Assembly: GCF_030936135.1 (NCBI RefSeq)
Contig: NC_082598.1
Span: 56,264,347-56,328,346, forward strand
Reading direction: 5' to 3'
DNA: 64,000 nucleotides
From: Gavia stellata
Lineage: Eukaryota; Chordata; Aves; Gaviiformes; Gaviidae
The notes under the pieces are model-generated. The model was not told the origin of the DNA. It made no database searches and saw nothing but the letters and a program-made list of their open reading frames with translations. Below are positions 33,801-45,800 of the stretch, piece by piece; within the stretch, counting starts at the first letter, position 1; each line of letters starts with the position of its first letter. A program made the translations under genes and the position numbers.

Positions 33801-36800
33801 TAGATTCTTTAGGTTGGTAATTTCATGCATTAGTTGTATCTGTGGAGCAAATTGAAGCAAAATTGCAGACGATGTTAGAAAGCACCCACGCCAGTAGTTT
33901 TAGTTGCCAACACCATGAAAATAAGCAAGTTCTACCTTGTGTTTTCTTTTCCATTAGTAGGCAAACCATATACACACACATATCTATTTAAACAGCTACA
34001 AAGCAAGTTGCTACATATTCTTTCAAATGGATACATAAGATGCAAAGCTCTGTTTCAGCTTCCCAGTAATTAGAAAGGATTCAAATACAATTTAATCTGC
34101 AACAGCTCAAGAAGCAAGAGCAACGTGATCAAAGCAATTAATGCAGAAATTGTACAGATATGACACTTCAAATTCTAGTGATGTTAAGCAGCTTTTTATG
34201 ACACAGTGCAGATATTTATGATTTAATCTATTCAGGAACAAGAATGAGAAGGTACCAAAATTGAGGTAAAGCAAGCCATGAACACATTCAGTGGCATCCT
34301 CTGAAAGGAGGCACAAGTAGAAGACTGAATAGAAAAGCACTTTTAAAATTGAAGAACTCTCTTCTTTTGGTCTTTGTTAGAAAAGCTTTACAATAAGCAC
34401 TCATCTACAAGTATAGTGACTTCCGTATAGTCACGTGTAGGTGAGGAAAAAAATCCAATCTGTAGTTTTAAGATCAGTGAAAAGCTTTCAAACAAGCACT
34501 TTCCTGCGAGTATTTCTGTATAGTTAGGAGTATAGCAAGAAGAAAACCCAATCTGTAATCTTAAAATTAGAGGACGGTTGTAAAACATGGGTACAATACT
34601 ACTGTCAAAAGTAATTTCATGTCATTATTCAGAATATTAGAGTTTATCTGTGTATATCTGTGGTGATTTAAATTGATGGATTTCAACTAATGTATTTAGT
34701 TGAGTATATGACCTTTCAGTATTGCTGTTATTAATCTGCTACATTGGTATCAACAAATGCTTACATTTTATGGACTGTCTTCAGATACGTATCTGAAAAC
34801 ATGAATCATTCAAGAAGCAATTCTTGTAATAGAAGCTACTTTAGAACATTGCATCTGTTATTAGATAGACAAAAGCGTTGCAGGGAAAACTGAGGATTTG
34901 TTAAATGTTGGCTGATAAGGCAGATAGCACAATTAGCCTAGCATACAAAGTGTCTTCTAAAAAGAATCTTAAATACAAGCTAAATCATAATCTATTGTGG
35001 ATCCATTATTGTTTAAGATCCATAAAACTTTGTAGGGAACACAATGGAAATGAGGTGATCCTGTTAAATTGTAACCCGAAACAACAATGCAAAAGGATGC
35101 AACTTCAGCTTCAACCTTAGTTTCATGGTCAGAAGGTATTAGACAGACAAGCATGTACAAGTAATCAGCAGAGAAGGTATCAGGAAAGAAATGGAATAAT
35201 ACATCCATGTCTCAATACCTCAAGTTGTTGGTTTGGGGGTTTTGTTTGGGGTTTTTTGTGGGTTGGTTGGGGTTTTTTACGCTATAACTTATTTCACAGT
35301 ATAGCCCTTGGGCAGCTAGAACCTAATAAAAGTAATATATATTTTAGGTTACAGAATCAGAGCATAAGACATTTGGACAAGTGAGGTACATCACCACTAA
35401 CAGCACAAGGACGTGAAGAGAACTGAAGGTCAGCATTTCCTATATCATAGGTTATCCAGTAGGTATGTTTACCTTTTCTGGCTTCCTGGCACAAAATACA
35501 GTGTTTCAATTTTCCACAGACATTAAAAGTAATGGTGTGAATAGTAAATAGTTTATTACTGGAGTTAAATAATGTGTTAAAAGTCAATGCTCACATAGCT
35601 CTGGCTTTTGGTAATCCATTGAACTGTCTTGGATTGTAAATCAAGATATTTTGCACAGGAAATTTGAAATATGGTTTAGCAACCATACTTTAACTTCAAA
35701 ACGGTTCTAAAATGTATTTTTGCAGCAAAATGACTGTCTCCTGCAGAAATCTAGAGTGAAATTCAGATCATGCATATATAAAAATAATATATGGATACAT
35801 ATATACACACACAAATATATCTTTACCCAGGCTTCAGCATGCAACTCTCCCAAAATTTAAGTCTGAATTTTACAGTGAGTAAATCCAGTTTAAATTCTGG
35901 GTTCATTCATTCTGTTGCTGAATGTAGCTTATAACACCATCTGTTTGTGAATCAACATCCAAGTACATGTACGTTAAATAAACTCTAGAAAACATTTGAG
36001 CGTAGATAATTCTTATGTCTCTGTATTTATTTCAATGCACCTTACCTCATGATCTTTTTGCATTTGTTTTTCCAGTGCTTCAAATTCATCCATTTCTATT
36101 TTTTCCTTCAGTTTCTCCTTCATTTCATTTATTTCTAATTTCAACTGCTCATTTTCCAATACTAGGTCATTAAAGTTAGCTTGCAGGACGTTGACCTCAT
36201 TTACAGCAATATCCTGAAGAAGCAGCACAAAAAAAACGTTAGAAATTGTGGTTGGAATGTCAGTCTTTTTTCTAGAAAATACAGAACTTACCTTTTCTAG
36301 GGCTAACGCTTCACAGAGTTGCACAGATTCTTCAAAGTCTCTCTGAGTCTAGAAAAAGAATCCCTCTCAGTTAACTGATCTACAAGATCAAGCAAATTTA
36401 GTATTATTTTCCGTGTTGCTTATCTTTCATAGCTAGTCCTGTTTAAATACCAAAGCTTACTGGATCATTTGCCACAAACCCATTAGAATTATAGAACCAT
36501 CCCACAACTTCAGAGATGACCAAGAGACTTACTTTCTAACCAATTATAATAATTCTTCAGACATATGGAAGAACATTGGTGTTCTACAGAAGAGTAAGGC
36601 TGCTCGTACTGAGAAAGATGTAATGTATATGCACTGTATTAGACAACCAAAATATATTATGAAATTACCCAATTCATGTTAGGTCCAGCAGTCCATTCTA
36701 CATCTGAAATTTGATCAGGAACCATCAGACATTGGTTGTCATGTTCAGAATTCTCTAACATAGCTGAAAAGAGAGAGGTATTAAAAAAACAGAGTAGCAG

Positions 36801-39800
36801 TAGATTTTAAACTCCATATGAAGAATTATTTCCTTAAAGAATTTTATCACATTGGAAGCAATCATTCAATGGCAAAGATGTAGCACACTGAGTAGGACTT
36901 CTGAATCTCATAATTTTCTCTTAGGAAAGGGAACAACACTGAAGTCCAGACCCTACACTTATGCTGACCACCTTATCACAAGTTAATGAACACTAAACCA
37001 AATCCAGAATATATATTTAATTACAGACTAGGAAAAGCAGTTAAGTGTCAAGGAAAGAACCACTGAACAGTATCCTGCAAGATTTAAAGAAAAAGCACCA
37101 CCCCTCACATAGAGGAAAGAAGTTTGGATGGATAGTCTGTGTTAAAGAACAACTTTGACTGCTTTTACAAAAAACTGGGGGGTTGGGATAGGCTGCTTGG
37201 CAGAAGTATTTGTGGACCATGCCTTTTACCTCACAGCTCTTACCTTTGGTTATAACAAATTAAAAATTCAATATCCGGAATAGAGAAAAAAAGAACTAAT
37301 TTCTTGTAAAGTGTGTACAGGGACATTTTTGGTTTGTTTTTAAATTTGTACTATCAGAGAGTCCACTTACTCCCTTTAGGAAACTAAATTACACTTGCAA
37401 AGTTATCCAACAGGAATTTGCTATACATTACTTCACCTGGGATAGTAAGACTCATGCTCCCACTTTATAAATAAAATGAACCTTATTTGCAGCACAGGAA
37501 CTACCAGCATTATTGTGCTAAAACCACTTCCCTTCCAGGCAGCATTCTTTGATGACAGACAAACGTAATTCCCTTATAGGCTACAGGAAACTCTTTCAAA
37601 ACTGGGTTTATGGAACATACTTTGAATAGTATAGTGCCAAATAAATGTAGCTTTCGTATTGTTAGCAGATTAATTTGCTTTTTAACTTAGATTTTTAAAA
37701 AAGGGATTATTTCTCATTTCAAAGCTGCTTTGCAGAGTTTCCTTATTTCTTCCTGAAGATACTTACAATCCTCTATGTCTGGTAATGCTGACAGAGACAT
37801 TTTCATTTTTTTTGTTGCAGTCAGCCTTGGTTTTTCAAAGTCTTCAAAATAGCTCACATTTGCCTGGTTTATTTTACCAGGAGCCCAAGTAACTCTTCTT
37901 CTTCTCTTGGCCTTTAAAAAAAAAAGTATTTACAGAAAAAAAGTGATACGACTAAAGCACTAAGTAGAGAGTAGATGTTGCATTAGGCTAGTTCTATAAC
38001 AGTACCAGCAGCTAACTAGATAGTGTTTTGCAATGTCTTCAAAATTAAACTACAGCATAACACTTTGAAAGTTAAAGTCTCTGGAGTCTCACTCAGAAGT
38101 TTTTAAAAGTTACCCCTTTAAAAATAAGAAAAATTGTGTGACAATTGCCTATCAAACTTTTTCTTCATTGTCAATATAACCCTATGTATTTAATATTACT
38201 TCTTGCAAAGTATTTCAGAGTTAACAAATAAAATCTAGAACAGGTGCTTACTTTAGCATTCTGTTTTGAGGAAAAGGAGGCAGAAGTCACCAGCATCTCA
38301 GTTAAGTTTCGTATCCTATCTTCCTGTACTTTTTGAAGAGAATTTTTTTCTTCCAACAGCTGAGCCAATTGGTCTTTTTCCATCGCATGAATTTGAGTCT
38401 TCGAAGACACCTTCCATAAAAAGAATATTAATCAAACTGACATTTTAAGAGCACAAACTACTCTGACAGAAGATACACAACTACAATATTTAAAACCTAC
38501 TACACACATATATTCTTTTAAGTCTGGAACAGCTGTCTTTAAGAATGAAACTGACCATTTAGTCTACAATTTATCATAGACTTAGCATTTAAAGGGGTCA
38601 AAACTCCCCAAAACAATACAGCCTCAGATTTTTCTAGGAACAAAAAATAAAAGCATTTTTCAAGTGTAACATAGTTTAAGATGACCTTCCCATGCTGCCA
38701 GAAGCCTGAAGTTCTTTGAGAACTATGATTCAATTGTCAAATAACAGCAAGCTACTCGAATGCATGTGGTCTCTTAAAATATGAAGTACTGAAAATTTAT
38801 TCTGTTGTAAAGCAGCTGCATTACAGTAGCTTTATGACAACTTTACCATAAGCTTATAATACTTTAGAGTAATTCAAAGTTCACATGGGACTTTCCAGCA
38901 AACTCTTCTATACTTAAGTACTTTCCTCACTACCTACTATCTCAGAAGATAGCAAACACATTTCTAGGTGCAAATTTATACTGCAAATTAATTCTCTTGA
39001 AAAATAAAAGGTCAGTTATTTTTCCTTAAAAACTTTTCCTGACTTCTTTTATTTGGAAAAAAAGCAAAGCATCTTTTGATGATTTAATTCACCAAAATGG
39101 TATGTTCAGAAATGTAATTTTCCTGTGCTTTATCTTTTATGATCTATGCTCTAACAAGACTTGCAAGATTGCTCCTCAACTCCATAGATTTTTGGAGAAA
39201 GATGAACACATGAGATACTACACTGCTTGGTGGGAGGTTACCATTGTTCATTTTCTAAATGAGTCTTCTGCCTATACATGACAGAAAAGTTTTGCCACTG
39301 ATCTTATGCAGTTGCAGCTTCTTGCAACTCAAACTGAGGATAAACATCGGTAAGGGGAGAAAATACAAATTAAGCTGGAATCTTTAATTGCAATATAAGA
39401 AGTTATTGAATGTCAGTTAATTATTCCTTTTGATCTGAGGCAATATTAAGTATGCTATAAGGCATGACAATTTTCTATTTCTAAATACATTAACCTACAG
39501 AGAGAAAGCAATTCCATCAGTTGATCTCATTCAGTGTTAGCTTTCACATCTTGATTATCATCAGTTGTTCTAAATTTCACATCACCTTTTCAATTTCTAG
39601 TCTCTCAACAGAAATGACAGATATCACTTTAAACAGTTTACCTAGCCCCCCAGATTTAACTGGTTTTGGTTTAAAACAGAATGTTTCTAAACAGCTATCA
39701 GTACTAAGGATAGATTAACTTTAAGAAGTTATTACATACTTCCTCCAGCTGCTTTTTCAAATCCAAAATTTCTTTGCGATATCTCTTCAGGAGGGCATCA

Positions 39801-42800
39801 TCATCAAGTACTTCATTGACTTTTGGAGTATTCTTCATTCTTTTTGCTGTATTGGCAAACTGGAAGAATATTCTCTCATGGGCAATAGTTAGAGAACAAA
39901 TATATAAGAAGACTTATTCTGTCTCATATTTCCCAACAGAATTAAAGGGACAGTTTATTAGATAAACAGCAACATATAAAAAAGGACACAAATATTTACA
40001 TTTGCTTATTTTTCACATATTCTAAGCTTTAAAAAGGTAAGTTTTCTTTGCTTGATATCAATACCTAAAGTGTGAAGCCTAATATTTAAGCAAAAATATA
40101 CTGTTATTTTTTTATTTAACAAAAAGCTCAGGAGGCCACCAAAAAGGAAGACAATCCTACCTAAAGAATACAGTTCATGAATAGTTCAGTTACCATCCTC
40201 TCCTGTAGGACCTGTCTAACATCTTGTGTTAGCAAAGACTTGTAGTTCTAACTGCTTTTGGAAAAGGCAAACAAGGACACAGAGGTTATCTACTGCCTGC
40301 AAGGTAAGAGAAGGAGCTTTGTTCCAACTGCCAGAAAGCTCTAGTTAGACAACCTAGTACATGACGACGACTGGGAAAAGATGCTGTGTACAAACCAAAT
40401 ATTTCAACTCCTCAGAGGACCTTTAGAAGTTTCTAGTTACTACAGATCCAGCAGACGACATTTTACATTTTCCACTCCTCCAACCTGTCTACAATGAAGC
40501 CTTGAGTCAGAATAATGCTTGAAAACAGGTGAGAAGTTTTACCTGAAGAGTACTGAGTGTTTCATCAAAAGAAACAGGAGTAATTGTACAAATAATAACC
40601 GTCTTAGCATTTCCTCCAAGGGAGTTCTGCAGAATTCGAGTCAGCTTGCTGTCTCTGTAATTTATGAAGCTGATGAAAAAGAGGGAAGAAAAAAGAAAGA
40701 ATTCATATTTTTGTATAGAAAAAACACAGTAAATATATTTTCTAGAGGTAATAGATTATTTGAAACAGTTACCTACATAAAAAAGATTTATATATAAAAG
40801 GATTTTAATTTCTTAGTTTATTAGTGAGTTCTCTGAAAACAGGTATATGAAACACAAGTGCTTACCCAGAAGGATCATCACAAAGTTTTTTGATAACTTG
40901 ACCCAGAATGAACAAGCTCCGGTTTATATTGCAGCCTTCTTTCAGTCGGACACCTAGGTATCACACAGTAGGTTTTTTATTTATTTTTTTTAAATTTAAA
41001 ACAACATTATATACATTTTCAACCTGTCCAGCCTTTTGCGCTATGTTATGCTCAGAGGGATTATCCAAAAGTTAAATATTTCTCAAGTGCCACAATCCAC
41101 TATGACCCATCAGCAGCCAGTATCAAACCCTTTATAGTAGCTGAAATGCATCAAAATACGATAGTAATTCATCACAAATAAACATTAATAATCATTACAT
41201 AGTAAGCAGCTGGGGACAAAATAACTTTGTTTCCTGTTTAAATTTTGCAAATGTCCATATTTACCTGTGTAAGTATACTAAACCAGCCTTAGACACAAGG
41301 AATAACTAACCCAAAAGCTGTAAGAGAGAATATTAACTTGTGTTCCTCTCAGATCACTTTTTTTTATGATAAAAGCATTTTTCTGCAGCTTCATACTGTC
41401 ATTGTTAACAATCAAGCTTGCTCTTAGCTGAAGAGCGAGACATCTATTCACTCTTCACCTTTACATATGAGTCCCTAGAAGCTTCTAATGATTTCTTTAC
41501 TACAGGTGAATCTTTACTGATTCATCTACATTCTATTGGTTCAGTGCATGACGGCTGCTGGACCCGCTATTCTAGAAAAGCCATATTACTACCTAATTGT
41601 TTGCACTTTAGAGCATTTTCAGTATTTTCCCAAGTAGATCCTGCCCTACCAAGGGGAAAGGAGATTGTTTATAAACAATAAGTAACACAATAGTACATAG
41701 ATCAAATAATTTCCTTTCTATCATAGTCTCTTATAAGGGTTGATTAACAGAAGTGGTCATCAGGAGAGCCTCATTTAATACTCACCTTCAGATCCTGTTT
41801 GACTAGCTCTTTCACTGCCTGCCAGATCTACCAAGTTCTGCAAATTCATTAAATATTTCACAGGTTAGTTCTGAGGTAATTTAGTTTTAGATCCTCTTAA
41901 TTCTAAATCTCTGCTAAGAATTTCTTAAACTACAGTTATGGTTAGAAAAAAGCAAGAGGTCTGTCATTATTGGAAGTAATCCATAGCTGCTACACACATA
42001 CCAACCAATACTTTCAAGGTACATAAGGACATGGAATAAGTTTGTATTAACTCTGTTAATACCATCCTGAACAGTATTTCAAACTTGCAGTGTAATTCTC
42101 CCTACCCCCAGTAACAAAAAGATAAACATAGTTTTTCAATACAGAAGTGTTAACTACAGATTCAAGCGATAGGAAGCTTCATAGAAACACAGATTATCTG
42201 GTCCAGTCTTTCATGGGAAAGAGCCTAGATGAGATTATCTAGCACCCTGCCCTGAATCAGCTGTATGTCTCTCCTTGCCTGTCATTGTGGGGATAAGGAA
42301 AGGTAGAAATTAAATACCAGAGGAAAAGCCTCACTCAATCTGGTTCAAAGTCAACTAGAACTTCGTAGCATCCTATAATGATTAGCCTGAGCAAGTAGGT
42401 CTCACTTTAATTAATTTATGTTTCAGAAGGGTAAAAACCTGTACAAACTCCACCAAGCAGCAACAGACCAAAAAAGCCAAAAACCCCACTTATCTCCCCT
42501 GTTAGTAGAGGTTACTATAAAGTCAGTTGGAACAGAGAGACAGGGCAGAGGGTGGGGGGTGGTATACGAGTAGATCCCACAACCTATGGTGAGAAAAAGA
42601 AAAAGGGCAGTAGATTGCTCAGATACTGCATGAGCAGTGTTTACATTCAGATCCCAGAGCTTCTTCACATGAAGCCAGAACAGAAAGCTTTTTCCACAAT
42701 GCAATTAGCTTAATGCTATTCCCAATTCTGACTAAGAGCGCTCATGCAGATTTTAGCAAGCTCAAATGCTTTCATATTGATCTCATTACTCCAAGTTGAT

Positions 42801-45800
42801 TTGGATTGTATTCTGAGAATCAAGGAAAGGCTGTATAGAGAAGGCTTCAGAAACCAAAACACTCCTAGAGATCAGCAGTGTATTCCCCCCAGCTTAGGAT
42901 ATTTCATATACTAGTAATACAAAGACACATTAAGTGGGGTTACTTTAACAAAAAATGCATCTTCTGGCCATTGCAGCTATAAGCTACATGTTTTTTTAAC
43001 AACAACTAAATTTGACGATAAGAGAAGCCTTAAGGTTACCTACTTTAGAAGTTATTTCACAGGGCTTGTTAGCAGCAGGAACTGTGTGTAGGGGTCAGAA
43101 ACTTCTCAATAGGGGAAGCTGTGTTTAACAAAATGCAAGAGCACTCTGACAATAGTCCCTTACACTCCTGGGAAGGGCATAACACTCCCCAGTCCAGCAT
43201 GTATTGACTAGGAACTATTCCCATGTCAGAATTCCCTTTGGTGGGAAGATAGCCTCTAGATAACACTCCAGGAGTTTCCCTCCACACGGATGATCAGAAA
43301 CATGATTTCTGCTTAAGAAATATCTGATAGAAGTTAACAACAAAGCATGCTTATAGTCTCATTATAAAGTAACATTGTTCTCTCAAACAAGCAGTAATAG
43401 TAAATTCTCTACTTAAATGCCTATTTAATAACTTCTTAGAGTACAGCTTACCAAATGGGATACCATCACTGCTCCATCACAGTTTGCATTTGCAGGGTCA
43501 CTTCTTTCTCTGCTTTCAATGATCTAGAAGAGGGTGCAACAAAGTTTTTGTCACTTCGCAAATAATAAAAACCCTCCTAATAGTGAAATAGTTTTTACCA
43601 TTCTGAAGATAGTGTGAGAGCGGCTGCTGTGTTCGTTCATTTTTGTTTCTCCATAATGGCGATTTTCTGTCAAAAAGCAATATTAGAATACTTCTGCTTA
43701 TATTCTGATAAACTGGAGACAACAGACAAAAAATACAATTTTAAAACTATCTGAAAAGTATTGATTCCTGAATATAATCTCGAAGAGATACCCCACAATT
43801 CTAGATATATCCAACTCATCAATGCTTTTCTAAGATAGCAGCTGACATTGGAAACAACTTACTTTCTCCTTTTCTGATCCATTCCATAACTTGTTCTGGG
43901 GCAACCACCACCTCTTCAATCAGATCTTCTACGTACGTATTTCTCTTAAGAATAAAAACAGTAATAAATTTTACTAAACTCTAAAACTCACTTCAATACA
44001 CTAAGTTAACATTACCAGCAATTATTATGGTACTCATTCCAGTTTGCTTCCTTCTTAAAAGGAAGCAGCCATCAGCCTTTTTACTCTGAATACAAGGAAT
44101 GGGGAAAGTTTAGACCTTTATCAGAACTGTAGCCTAAAGGCACAAGAATCAAACAGAGATATAGAAGGTTTCCTAAAAATAAAACTGGTAAGGGAAATAT
44201 CCTTCTGGACATTTTCTGAGGGAATCTGGGAGTGTACTTCTCAGTAAATGTTATAAGGCCATAATCATACAACTGATAAGTCTCCCTTCTTCCCAAATTT
44301 CAAAAGCATTGATCATTTAGGGCATTGAAAGAAAAAAAACAAACAAACCACCAATTTTTATTAGTTGCTACAAAACTTAAAGCAACTGAAGATAGCATTA
44401 ATATAGATTTATTTTTTCCCTACTGATCATCTTACTGAATAGTTCTAGTCTCATGGTTACAGTAGAACAAGAAAATATGTATCTACTTTGTAGATAACAT
44501 GAAGATGGTATTAAAGTAACTCTGTATCTGCTGAAGACTAACACATTGAGCTAGAGGCTTAATACCATGTTTGTACAAGTTTTATTAGCTAGACAAACAA
44601 GCAACAGCAAGCCCAACTTCACTGTTGTTATTCTACTACATCAAGTGTCCTCCTGGTAACTCTGAAGACAACAATTACACGATTTGGCACAGGAAAGTTT
44701 TCAGCTAGATGCCTCTGAAAGCTGCTTTTTTTTTTAACTTTTTCTTTTACTCCAGGCAGATACAATACTTACACTATACAACATCCACTTACATTAACAT
44801 CCTCACGAATTCCCAGAGGCTTCTTTTTCCTGATATCACAAAGCAAATCTGTAATGGTTTCATTGTAGATTTCCATGTAAGAAACCCTTAGCAAGAATTC
44901 TCTATCTGGAATCTAATGTTCAAACAAAAAAAAAAGAAAAAAGAACAGGCTAATCAATGAACACCTTTTAATGCAAGTATTCTGAACTCAAAGGTGTGTG
45001 TTTGGATATTGTTCCACATATTTCTCCCCCTCCCCCCCCCCCCCCATCTTCTTTGCACATTAGCATCTACCAGTACAGAATCATTTTTCTTCTATCGCAC
45101 CTCCTTCCAGCTGCATTAATGGTATATCACTTTTAGTAGGTTAGGAAAGTTAAGATAACTGCCCTACAGAAGCGTGACAACAGTCACCCCATTTAAATGC
45201 CCCTTCCATATCTAATTTCCTCCTGCTTAGGCTCTTTCCTCTCTGTGTACCTAGTCTTCTCTCTGCTTGCTTAGATTTACTTTGCTGCTGCTGCTACTTC
45301 TCCTGCCTCCCTGGTACAGAATACTGGGGTGAGGAAAGGCTGCACAATGGACTCAAGGACTACAGCACCATGGGAAGTTTTCTTGGCTTTAGTTACTCTT
45401 ATAGAGCCCCAAATGTACTCTGGACCTCCTCAAAGGAGCAGTGACCATTTCACATAACTGATAACGATTACCTGAAATCCTCAAGGCAGAAGCAAGTGCT
45501 CTGCAGATGATGTTTTGGAAATCACTGTTTTAACTTACACCTTCTCCTTACTTCCTATTAACATTGAGCAATTAGCCTATGATTCTTTTGAAAGCCTGAA
45601 ATAAGTAAATTTAGTGTCATATTCTTCCCACTAAAAAAAAAGTCTTTAATACTGTTAATTTTTTAAAATAGCAGAATAAAGAACACAAAGCTTCACATTA
45701 CCTTATCTACCACATTAGTGAGTGAGCATCTATTGATACTTGTAATCAAGGTATAGTATATTTTTAAGTTTAACACCCCCTCCTCAGTTTTGTTCTGATT

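Noticed and set aside
36485..36545. Sequence vaguely like an antisense CR1 3' end (TATAGAACCAT...AGAGATGACC)
   Set aside because: Too short and too diverged to call without a consensus alignment.
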